DNA of 64,000 nt from Gerris lacustris (taxonomy: Eukaryota > Arthropoda > Insecta > Hemiptera > Gerridae), in the NCBI GenBank assembly GCA_951217055.1, contig OX578281.1, positions 26,881,101-26,945,100 on the forward strand. Reading direction: 5' to 3'. Positions 43,502-56,359 of the stretch are shown here, piece after piece. Below the pieces are notes generated by a model. The model saw nothing but the letters and a program-made list of their open reading frames with translations. It did not search any database and was not told the DNA's origin. The position numbers were made by a program, and so were the translations under genes. Numbering within the stretch: position 1 is the stretch's first letter; every line of letters starts with the position of its first letter.

Positions 43502-43672
43502 TTGAACAACAGTCATTGGAAATAATTAATCTCGGAAAGTTTCAGGTTTCTAGGTAAACATTTATTACAAAATTTGTAACTCAATTACAAGTGAAGTTTA
43601 TGCAACAGAGCTTTCTCACATCCTATCGGATACATTACTGATGTTATGTTTTATAGATAATTATTATCTAAT

Positions 43673-44232
43673 TTTGCTTCCGAGCTTACCTAAGGTAACG
43701 GAAGCATTGTGTTCACTTTAGAGAACGAAAAAGTTTTATGTCTCCGATTTTAAAAATTCCAAGATTGGAATCCGTTTCAGACATCAGGGGACATTTTTGG
43801 TCTCGTGTCTGCCTGTCTGTGTGTCCGCGAATAATGAAACGTGCGACGATAACTTGAGTAAATGTCGACCGATTTTGATAAAATTTGGTAGACATGTTCA
43901 TTTTTCCAATGCCCAGGAACCTATGGGCAAGCCGTCTATTCAAGCCGTTCAAGTATTCAAGTGCAACGCTCGCGTAAACGTGAACTTCACATTTAAAATT
44001 GAAATTTTAGGTCAGGGAAAAAATCAAACTTCATCAATTTAATGAGACAAACATTTTTTTACAATTACAATTTTTTAGTAAAACTAACAGCGACACCTCT
44101 AGGAAGTGTTAAAGATCGCTAAAAACTATTGTTTTTACACATAACATAATAAACAATAAAGTAATATAACGTTAATAAAACAATAAAGTACATAATAGGA
44201 TGCGAGGAAGTTATGTGCCACACTAAGTGGCA
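43673..44232 (+). repeat. Family 1, A form, complete
   Basis: It starts TTTTGCTTCCGAGCTTACC and ends ATGTGCCACACTAAGTGGCA. Internal order is the same as at 19375, with an indel at the TTGGACAAC region (43915-43960). Confidence 0.8.
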
Positions 44233-44286
44233 GTCTATTTTTAATTGTTTTACCCATATTTTTAAATATGTCAAAATTATTTGGTT

Positions 44287-44915
44287 TTGCTTCCGAGCTT
44301 ATCGAAGGTAACGGAATCTATGTGACCGTTCCAACGAACATTTTTCCAAAACAGAAATCTGTTTCAGACAACAGGGTACATTTTTAGTTCTGGGTACATT
44401 CCATGTCTGTCAATTGTACGTTCAAATTTTGCAAACCAACATGTTTTATAAACTTTAATAAATAGTCTGCGCATCTTATAGCGTATTTTAATGATGTTTT
44501 GATAAAACGACCTATTAATGTCAAATTTATTTAATATTTACATTGTCTTCGCTAACGAACTTACCGAAGTATGTGATAGTTTGAAGAGGACAGAAATCCG
44601 TTTCAGAAACCAGAGAACTCGAACAAAATCGGACGAGTAAAAGATTTTTTTTTTTTTTTTTTTCCCCCAAAATTGTTGAACGAAAGGCAGACACGAGACC
44701 AAAAATACTCCCTGATGTCTGAAACGGGATTTTGTCTAGGAATTGGTGAATTTGGAGACATAATAAATTTTCAAGGTTTCGTTACCTTCGGTAAGATCGA
44801 AAGTAAAAAGAGGGGAACAATTAAATAAATCTAACAATAATGGGCTGCAAAATTATTACATTAACAAAATACGTGATAGGATGCGGGGAAGCTATGTGCC
44901 ACACTAATTGGCAGA
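44287..44915. repeat. Nested or rearranged family 1 copies
   Basis: A plus-oriented 5' hairpin begins at 44287, a minus-oriented 5' half occupies about 44660-44815 (GACACGAGACCAAAAATACT, GTTACCTTCGGTAAGATCG), and a plus-oriented 3' end closes it (TGTGCCACACTAATTGGCAG). Two copies appear to be merged. Confidence 0.6.
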
Positions 44916-45249
44916 AATATAAGAAATATATATAAATTAAAACAGGGACGGAGTTTTAGGATATATTATATTTTCTTCTTTTTTTTTAAGGGTTTCTTTT
45001 TTCAATGAAGATATATAAAAGAAAGTACGTATGTACAAAGTGAGAAGATAGGAGATGGCAGCCAAATATTGAAAAATAACACGATGTCACGGCAGAACGT
45101 TCTATCGTGCGATGTTATCGATGCACATCACCGGCACACATTCTTTGTTTCTCCTTCGAAAAGGCAAAAGAAGAAAAAACTACCAAACCATATATTTTCC
45201 AGTCGAGCAAAACGTGTTTTTCCACTAATGAAATTGAATGTATTCCAAA

Positions 45250-46991
<1,742 letters not shown>

Positions 46992-47065
<74 letters not shown>
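46992..47065. repeat. (TA)n microsatellite, about 74 bp
   Basis: Perfect TA run. Confidence 0.95.
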
Positions 47066-47066
<1 letters not shown>

Positions 47067-47596
47067 CGAATAAATAAAAACTATTTCTTATTATGAGAAT
47101 CAAATATTAAAGAATAAAACATGAATATAAATATGTTTATTATACAAGTTTAAATTTTTTTGTATACATTTATTAATATTTAGTTTCATTTTTTGTATAA
47201 ATATTAAAACGAGCAGTTTCTAACTTTAAAAAAGGCTAGTTTGCCTTCATTTAATGGCCCCATTTCCTTTTCACTACATTTAATAAAATTTTAAAAATTT
47301 AATTTTTTCCAACATAATTATCTATACATATAAACTGTATTTATATGCATAAATATATATATCTCCTTATAAGAAATACTTAACCTAATAGATAAAAGAA
47401 ACTTAAACCGACAAACGTGTAATAGAAAACTCACGGGGAAAAATATAAATATAGATATATAAAAAATCCAAAAGCTTTAGAGCTTAGCCAAGAGTTTGTT
47501 ATCGTAAAGTTGTCTACATGGTTGTTCAGTGAGGGGGGGAGGTTAGGAAGGAAGAAATAAATGTGGTTGTAGTAGGATAAACTTACCACGAAATTC

Positions 47597-47701
<105 letters not shown>

Positions 47702-48035
47702 AATATTCTTGTAATATAATGAGTAAAATCCTCCACTTTAAAGTTTTATAACTCTTAGAAAATTCTCTACCTCTCTATTTTTTAAGGGAGTGGTATATAT
47801 ATATTCAATTATTTTCTCTACGTTCCTGCTTTAGGAGGGAAAAGAAGCGCATTTCAATAACGTGCTCAAAGGCACAAAAAACCCGACCACATTTCTTTGA
47901 ATTCAATTTTCTCTGTCCCCTTAGAATGTAACCAAATATTAAGATTATACCTTCAACAAAGTTCTAACTATCTACATGAACGAGTAATATGTATATATGT
48001 ACTTCATTTAATAAAATATCTGAATTACATTACTC

Positions 48036-48038
<3 letters not shown>

Positions 48039-48109
<71 letters not shown>

Positions 48110-48125
48110 TTTTATTTTATTTTTT
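48039..48125. repeat. (TA)n then T-rich tract
   Basis: TA run to 48091 followed by a long T-rich run. Confidence 0.95.
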
Positions 48126-48129
48126 TCTT

Positions 48130-48240
48130 TTGAATTAAAACAGTTTCAGACATGAGGCTACATTTTGGCCTCGTGTCTGTCTGTTTGTCGGTTGGTTGTT
48201 CTATTAATCTAACATTTTTGCGAATGTATATTTGATAATG
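48130..48240 (+). repeat. Family 1, 5'-half fragment
   Basis: ACAGTTTCAGACATGAGGCT then GGCCTCGTGTCTGTCTGTTT matches the family 5' region. The remainder is absent, and the hairpin is replaced by the T-rich tract. Confidence 0.5.
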
Positions 48241-48759
48241 TTATTTAATTACATATTTTTTGTTATTTTATGTATATATATTTAACTTATTTTAAAAACA
48301 AATGTTATATATAAATTGAAATCTGTTATTACAAATATTATGTAATTAAACTTATAAATACAAGATGAAGATCTTGGTTATTAAATTATTCAAAATCGAA
48401 ATTAAAAAAATCAACTATTATACTATCAAGAGGGTTTAGTTAAAGGGGATGTTTTTAAATATAATGAAAGTAAGAACTAAGTTAGAAGGGATGGTATTGA
48501 GCTGATTGCAAGCGGAAGTTATATTGATAATTCTCAAATCTAGCATGAAAGCAAGCAGTTAAACTAAGTCCTTTTCATGCTTCACAACTTAACAACATTC
48601 CCCGTCTTCCATAAACTTATACTCAATATGGAGAATACAATATAAGAAAACTATTATTTTCACCGGTTCAGATTTGAAACTATCTGATGTAATTACAATA
48701 TATATTATACATAATTTCTGTTTATAAAATTATATTAAATCACTATTGCTTGATTCCTG

Positions 48760-48990
48760 AGCTTCACTGCGGAGGGTGTTAAGGGTCAGTAGTCAAAAGA
48801 GGACCCTTATATATTATATTTATTCCTGGGCTTGTCTGTCTTACTGATCTCCGAAAGTACCCAACATAAAAATTTGAAACTTTGCAGTTCTGTCATGAGT
48901 AATGACCCAAACACAGAAAAATTATAGGGTAGTTACAAAAAATTATCCCTAAAAATCCTAGGGGTTGACATTTTTTGTACGAAAATGCGT
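48760..48990 (-). repeat. Dispersed repeat, copy 1 (with 58560-58800)
   Basis: The reverse complement (TTTTCTGTGTTTGGGTCATT, GCAAAGTTTCAAATTTTTAT, TACTTTCGG) aligns to 58600-58720 on the plus strand. Class unknown. Confidence 0.45.
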
Positions 48991-49038
48991 TATATGGGGT
49001 GTTAAATAAAGGAGGAGGACGTCCTGAGTACAAATATA

Positions 49039-49552
49039 TTACTACGTTCACACATCGATTTGGAAACGGTTTTGAAAACGATCCGATAGTTCAAAACGCT
49101 GTATACGACGGATGGAATCGGTTCAAATCCACTCCACCAAAAATTCGCGATCGGAACAGTGGATCGTATTCATAACGCTCGTATGAACAGGTCGTGGAGG
49201 GGATCGAGACCGAGAAATCAGCTTATTTAACACTTTTCCAGTATTTTAGTTGTGTTTTCTTGAGCTTCCGTTTATCTTTTATATATATATAAAAAAAATA
49301 AAAAAACTGCAAAAAGGTAATACTACAAAGAACCTTTAAAAAGTTTTATTAACTTGTAAATAAGAAATGTAAAATTTCGCGGGCATATGAGGTAACATTA
49401 AGGAAGGTTTTACTCGTGACGTCAACGTTAAGAGACATCGAGAAAAAAAAAATCAATCACCTTCTTACTTTGTTGTGTGAACAGTGAACATGTATCGATT
49501 TTAAAACGAATCGGACCCAAAACGCTTTCTTAACGATGTGTGAACGTAGTAA
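49039..49552. mobile_element. MITE, 514 bp, 19 bp perfect TIR
   Basis: TTACTACGTTCACACATCG at 49039 is mirrored exactly by CGATGTGTGAACGTAGTAA ending 49552. Subterminal TTTGAAAACGATCCGA also has a counterpart near 49500. The outer TTA/TAA may be a Harbinger-type target duplication rather than TIR. No ORF beyond a chance frame. Confidence 0.75.
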
Positions 49553-49711
49553 ATTTTTGGTTTCGTTCCTGAACCTAAATACCACGAAAATGTCGGTCTC
49601 TCTTCATTTCTAGACGTGTATACTACATATTATTCTACTATTGCATAAATAATTTTAATTAAAATAATTATTAATAGAGTACATTGGACTCGACACTTTT
49701 ATGATTGAATT

Positions 49712-50012
49712 ATTAATAAGTACGATGGACCATTTAGCAGTGAAGAATACAAATAAAATCATTCGAATAGAGACGTTAGGACGCTTTCTTGTAAGGTCAT
49801 AATCATTATTTCTGCAATAAAAACCACAATTATTTTAAAGTACCCTGTTTTTGTTGGTTTTGTCAAACGTACTTTAAAATAAGTGTGGCTGTTATTACAG
49901 AAATAATGATTATGACTGAGAATGACCTTACAAAAAAGGGTCGAAATGTCTTAATTCAAATGATTTAATTTGTATTCTTCACACCTAAATGGTCCATCTT
50001 ACTTATTAATAA
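49712..50012. mobile_element. Inverted-pair element with degenerate hammerhead-like core (locus 4)
   Basis: Arms of about 130 nt mirror each other (ATTATTAATAAGTACGATGG on the left). The right arm on the plus strand reads CTGAGAATGACC, hairpin, GGTCGAAATGTC near 49914-49951. The left arm is more decayed. The layout equals the other inverted pairs. Confidence 0.5.
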
Positions 50013-50837
50013 TAATTATTAACTAATGCCTTTTTACCTACATCAAAACAACTTTTATTCTGTCACATTTTAACGAATAAATAAACACATAAAAACAAAA
50101 CAATTCATTCCGCGATGATGCCAAGGAAGCTCTATCGTTCTCGATTGGGTAAAGTTTGCGGACAGGTAAGGTAAGACTTGTCTGCTGACCGTACTTTGGC
50201 GGATCTAATAAAACCCTCCCGGTCGATGGTCAGTGATTCAATCCTTTCTAACGTCCATGGTCCATGATTGACAGGGAGTAATTTTATCCCCTATGTCAAC
50301 AACCGCTCCTACCTGAGGTACTTCTGTCCCTCCAGTATTGCTATTATATTATCATTTTTCTCTTAATATTAAACAAATACTCCGTGCATTAATTGTTTTC
50401 AAATACTCCATTTGAGAGATTTTCCTGAATTAATTTGCATTTGTTATTATAAAAATTCTAACTAAAATATGAGAACTATTAAAAAAAATAAAATAAAAAA
50501 ATAATAATAAATTAAAACAGTAAATTGTTTAGTATGACAAAACAATTTAGTAATAATTATCGTCAGATTAGTTTGAAAAAAAAAAAATAAGAATAATAAT
50601 AATAATGATGACAGAAAGAACTCACTGAAAAACAAAACTAATACTAAATAAATATAATAATCAATCTCATACCTACTTAAAATATAATAATATTGTTGTA
50701 AAGCAAATATTTCGAGTGTCATTTCATGTACGAGACAGTTTAATCCTATAAATACTGATTTATAATCCACTTAAGAGCAGAATTTTTGAGAATAAAGAAA
50801 TGTATGAATATATTAATTACATACATGACATATAATT
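50013..50837. other. No gene recognised
   Basis: A moderately GC-rich stretch (50100-50340) probably derives from a retroelement. The rest is A/T-rich with stop-dense frames. Confidence 0.4.
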
Positions 50838-50881
50838 AAAATTAGTTAGGTACGGTTTAATAAAAACTACACAGTTTAACC

Positions 50882-50914
50882 AACTAGTTTCGTAAAATTT
50901 ATTCACATCATCAG
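50882..50914 (-). ncRNA. Hammerhead-like core, locus 5, left copy (best match)
   Basis: Minus-strand reading: AACC, CTGATGA, stem II GTGAA/TTTAC, GAAA, CTAGT, T, GGTT. The core is the exact CUGAUGA...GAAA consensus. AACC/GGTT gives a 4 bp stem I, and the stem III position is the palindrome ACTAGT with T at the cleavage position. It would need a partner molecule (dimer) for stem III. Activity is inferred from architecture only. Confidence 0.55.
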
Positions 50915-51142
50915 GGTTGTCCAATAGGTAATAGACATACATACTAAACTTAGAGTATAGACATATAAAAAAAACAGTCCTTTTTTAACGAAAAAATAAA
51001 TAGGATAAATCATGTCTATAGGTAATAGACATAATATACTAAACTTAGAGTATAGACATGTTTATACATAACTGATTTTTTTTCTATGTCTATACTCTAA
51101 GTTTAGTATGTATGTCAATTACCTATTGTACATTGTACAGCC

Positions 51143-51177
51143 CTGAGATGATGTGAATAAATTTTACGAAACTAGTT
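51143..51177 (+). ncRNA. Hammerhead-like core, locus 5, right copy (2 nt insertion)
   Basis: CTGAGATGA replaces CTGATGA, then the same stem II, GAAA and CTAGTT. The 2 nt insertion in the core should reduce or abolish activity. Confidence 0.4.
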
Positions 51178-51221
51178 GATTAAACTGTGTAGTTTTTATT
51201 AAACCGTACCTCACTAATTTT

Positions 51222-52782
51222 AATCCTAATTAGTAATTCAACAGTAGCTAATTCAAATCTTATTACAAAAAATAAAGAATTTTTCATGAAATTTTGCTTC
51301 CAGATTAAAATAAAATACCCCGAAGCAAAATCGAAAGATTAATTTTAGCTCCAACTTTTGGGGTGTTTCTCCAAAAAAATAAAATATTTTGTTAAAATCG
51401 AAGAAATGTATACAAATATTAATTATTACTATTAATAATTAAATTGTCTTTCTTCTGCCGGATTTTCTTAAGAACCTAGTACTAAACGTGGACGAACGGT
51501 TAAAGACCGGGTTCGATTGCAGTTATTTTCATGGTATGTATATTTTGACACAATTTCCAATGATTATTAAATGCAACCACGATATCTCAAAACAACTATT
51601 AGAAAGTTTGCCACAAGTTGTATCGAATAGATTTTTAAAATTCTCATTTGTTGATTTCAGTTATCTAGCCATTCATTTCAAATGTCTAAACCATTATCAA
51701 GCTTTTTGTTAAAAGAAAAAGATAAAATTCAAAATAATGTTTAAAACAAAAGGAAATACTGAATTGAATAATAATAAACGTTGAATTCAACAAACAAGGG
51801 ATTTACTAAGAATTAACCTTATCAATTTCTTAAACAAAAAATCCTAATCAATTATAATTTGTAATTGTTTAGATATTTAAAAACTTCAAACAATAATAAA
51901 AAAAAAATTATAAATAATTCCTTTAAAATGATAAGAGAGTTGTGATAAGAAACCATGAATTGCCCCAGAAAATAATAGAAGTCAGTATTGTCTAGAAGTA
52001 TTATATGTAATAGTTTCGTTGTAAAATTCTTCCTTGGACTGTTTAATGTGTATTCATCGTTTGTTTAGTTTAAAAATATAGTCATGAAAAGTAATATAAA
52101 AGAGCTAGTTTATTTTGAATTTATTGCATTAAATTTATAATTTTATCGTGCAATATCACTTAGTCTACATAACTTAGTGTTTGGTACAGCAATTAACTAA
52201 CTTAAAACATTTAACATTCGTAAAAAAAAAAAACTTTTGTTAGAACAAAATTTATATTTTTGATTAAAATATTTTTTTTAAAATGTAATTTAATATTGTA
52301 GCTAAAAAAAAAATCACATACTTTAAATTTTTCTTTTTTAATATTCTCATAATTAAAAAAAAAAAAAAACCAAAAATCTTTTAAATCAAATAAAATTCAA
52401 TAAATTAAACATTTTCATTTCACATACTGTGTAATTGGAAATAAGTGAAATATATATATATATTCTGACTGTGAAGTTCCTATAAAGAACAAATATATAA
52501 AAAAAGTCTAGTGTTATTTAAATTTCATATATACAATTGAGCCAACTATTAAATTAATTTATAATAAGAGAAAGTAATTGTACTTCATGAATTTTATCTT
52601 TTTTTTAAATTATTAATATTTAATTTTAAAGATCGCTTTGAGTATGTGTGGAGTTGTAAGCATGTTACTGTGTTAAAATATAAAATCTATAGTAAGATAA
52701 ATTAAAATAAAAATTAATAAAATAATTTAAATAGCTGGAGTATAATTAATAATTAAATAAAGTTTAAATTTAAAAAATAAAA
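51222..52782. other. Upstream region of the transporter gene
   Basis: AT-rich with no recognisable core promoter. The 5' UTR and transcription start cannot be placed. No upstream coding exon is supported. Confidence 0.4.
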
Positions 52783-52849
52783 ATGTTGGGGCAGAGCGTG
52801 TTGAAAAAGTTCTGGTCAAAGAGATACATTTGGCTAACAATTGTAGCAG
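52783..52849 (+). CDS. Transporter exon 1 (start codon, N-terminus, start of TM1)
   Basis: ATG at 52783 begins a 22-codon exon plus one base. It ends in a GT donor (GTGAGT) at 52850. The encoded end, [10 protein letters not shown], is the basic-then-hydrophobic entry into TM1 and joins in phase 1 to the TM1 remainder in exon 2. The start was chosen because a short basic N-terminus directly before TM1 is usual in this family. The upstream DNA is A/T-only and gives no better start. The 7.4 kb gap to exon 2 is the main uncertainty. Confidence 0.75.
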
Positions 52850-53652
52850 GTGAGTTAAAACTATTATATATTCTCTAATGATTTTAATTACAACTTAATT
52901 ATTATTAAAGAATAAAACTAGATAAGTTTGTAATAACATTAAATATGTGAAGGATAGCAGAATGGTTGATATTTTATTTTAAATACATTACACACCTTTT
53001 ATTATAATAAATTCTGTTTTAAAATTAATTTATTAATTAATCTAATTTTTCAATTCAAAAAGTTTATTTCTTACGTATAGTAAGTGGATCCTAAGGAAGA
53101 GAAGACTAAAACTACTTCATGTCTACTGAAGGCAACGTTTCGGCTTAACCAGCCATTTTTGAGCCTAAAAATTATAATTTCATAGCATGACATCGAGTAA
53201 CTAACAGCAAATTTCAAAGTTGTCACACATAAAAATACATATTTGATCATCCTAGTATCTATTTGTTGTTTTGACACTTTTGATTTTCACTAGCACAGTG
53301 ACAAGTAACAATGTTTTACCGGTTTTAGGTTTTGACGTCATAAACTAACTATTAGTTCCCTTAACTACTTTTTACGATCTCACGGTTATAACTCTATAGC
53401 TTGAGGGCTATTTCAGAAGAGGTGATAAATATGTATTTTATGTGTAACAACTTTGAAATTAGCTGTTAGTTACTCGATAACATGCTTTTAATAAATTGTT
53501 ATTTTTAGGCTCGAAAATGGCTGGTTAAGCCGAAACGTTGCCTCCAGTAGACATGAAGTAGTTTTAGTCTTCTTCTTCTTCCTTCTACCTTTTAGGATCC
53601 ACTTACTACACGTAATAGTTATTAGTAGTTAATAGCTATTCACGTAGTTAGT

Positions 53653-53717
<65 letters not shown>

Positions 53718-53784
53718 TATTAATTATATATTAATTAAATATATATATTAATTTCTAAATCGTTTCTTAATATATTGTTGTATA

Positions 53785-53860
<76 letters not shown>

Positions 53861-56327
53861 TATACAACAATATATTAAGAAACGATTTAGAAATTGTGCG
53901 AACCCTGTTTTTCTGTAATAAATAATAATTCTATAAATACGACAAAACTTTACAAACCCAACTTCTAAAATTTGCATACATCCTTACCTAGTCAAATTTG
54001 AACAGCTGAATCTTGGTCATACTTTGTTGCAAATTTAGTTTACTACAAATGTAAATAGTTATTTTGGCCGAAAAATAGAATATTAATTGTCAAAAGCGGT
54101 GAAACTGAAGAAACCTATTAAATCAGCTAATTTTGGAAATGTTTCGAAACTTTGAACAGCTGTAGTAAAAAGTATTGGATTTGTAGAGACCATATTGGTC
54201 TCATTTTGTTAAAAATTTAGTCTTCTTTGAAAGAGAATATGGTCATTTTTACTGTAAAATGGGTCCTTCGGGGTAAAAATTTACGAAAGCCTGAGAAACT
54301 TAGAAAATTTAGCGATTTTTTAAAAAATATTTCACGATGATCCGGAGGTCTGCCGGAGTCAAAAACTTTGATTTACTATTAGCCTTAGCCATCTACCATA
54401 TACAACATTCAACAAAATCAAAACTTCCTTATTTGATGCAAGGTAAAACTCCATTTTTACGACGATTTTACTGGACTTGTAAAATCGAAATTGATTTTAC
54501 TTTTTACATTATTGCCTAATTTATATAATGTTTCACCCCTTTTTTTCATCTATCGAAATAGTTTTGGTTTTGAATGGATGTCAAATTAGCAAAATTTAAT
54601 AAGCGGAGACGGTACAAATTAATGTGGGACCATTTGTGGGTTCGACAAACTATCCAAATTTCTTAAAAATCAGCTGATTACTTGTGAAGATATTAGTGTT
54701 AATAATACAAACTTTGAGTGAATCTGGAAGAAAAACCAATGAGCGCAGAGTTTTGAAATTTATATGGGACCAACAATTGACTAATTATGATGTACCATCC
54801 AAATTTAATTATAATCGGACATCTCTCTAAGAAATGGGGGTTCGCAAATAATTTATGGACAGACCGACAGACAAACAAGGAACCAAACATTGTTCTTGAT
54901 GTCTAGAACGGATATCCGTCTTCGAAGTTTTCCATTCGGAGACAAAAACATTTAGTTTTTCAGAATTATTACATAGCTTCCGTTATCTTAAGTAAGCTCG
55001 GAAGCAATACATTAAAAATAACACGCTCCTTAGTGAAACACTGGAATCCAGCTAATAATATAGTATATAATTATATCAGTTCATTGATTAATTAATTTAG
55101 TTAATTAAACTACGGATTGAAATAGGATAATTGTATCAGGAATTTATGGATAATAGCACGGTATTAAGCAAAGTACCACTTTACCTAAATAATCAGCAGT
55201 TAGTACAATCAGATAAATTAGCCGATTAAATTAATCTTATGTTGTAGTGACAATGATATCCTGCTAATTGCTTATAATAGAATGAATTAATTGGTTCTTT
55301 AACAATGAGTGGATTTAAGCCCCGTCAATAGATCTTGTCATTTTAACGAATTGTTCCTTTAAGAGGCAATCACTTTGTCTATGTTTTTCATGAAAATCCG
55401 GAAAATTGGCATAGAATACTTCAAAAATATCTAGTAATTTAAAAATTAAAATTTAAGAGATCATATTATATAAAATCATGTTACATATTATAAACAAAAA
55501 TGTAATGAACGGAAAATTTAATTTATGCTATCCTTTCTGACGTGAAATATAACTAATATTTAACATTCCATAATTTAGCTGCAAATAAAATATGTTAGCT
55601 AATATTTTTAGCATTCTATATATATATTTATTTTGTACGTAAAATATTTTAGGTGTAATAATTATAATTACCTGAGAAGTAAATATTAAGATGGGATGAG
55701 ATGTGTTTAGTTTGACTAAGATAACCAAATTAAGAAAGACAAAAGACGTGTTTTTATTCAAATTAATTTTATTGTATAGATAAGCAGGGGAATCACTAGA
55801 TTAGGAATATAGAAAGACGACAGACGTCTATCAACTAAGCAAACTTAATTGAGTAAAGTCGGCTTAAGTAAACCTGGAGGTTTTCAGTAAAACCACTACT
55901 AATGTTATTTAAAGAAAAACTAAGGCCACCTTCACCCAAACTAGTATAATAGCTCAGCTTCATCTGAGTTACTCATAACTATACACGTCTACATTTATTT
56001 TGTATACGTTTACTTTCTTATTTATTACAGCTTTTTTTTTAGCATTGTTAGTTATTAATATATTACTTAATTTCTATTGGCTGTTTTTAAAATACATAGA
56101 TAGACTCCGAACTACGATTTGGAGAGTATTATATTCTTAGCAATGGAATTAATGGTATGTAATATAGTCCTGATTTTATTCCTTGGAAACAAAACTATTT
56201 AGGAATTTAATTTATTTGCTAGGCCTACATGATTACAGAAAACATTGCCACTAATACTTAGCATAAGCCCCGCGCGGAGCGCGGGGTGAAAGCTTGTATA
56301 ATATATAATAAATATAATATTAATAAA

Positions 56328-56359
<32 letters not shown>

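Larger units (their letters stand above)
50838..51221. mobile_element. Inverted-pair element with hammerhead-like cores (locus 5)
   Basis: Arms run from AAAATTAGTTAGGTACGGTT (50838) to the mirror ending 51221. The interior repeats ATACTAAACTTAGAGTATAG in both orientations. Each arm has a hammerhead-like core, and the left one is complete. Confidence 0.6.
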
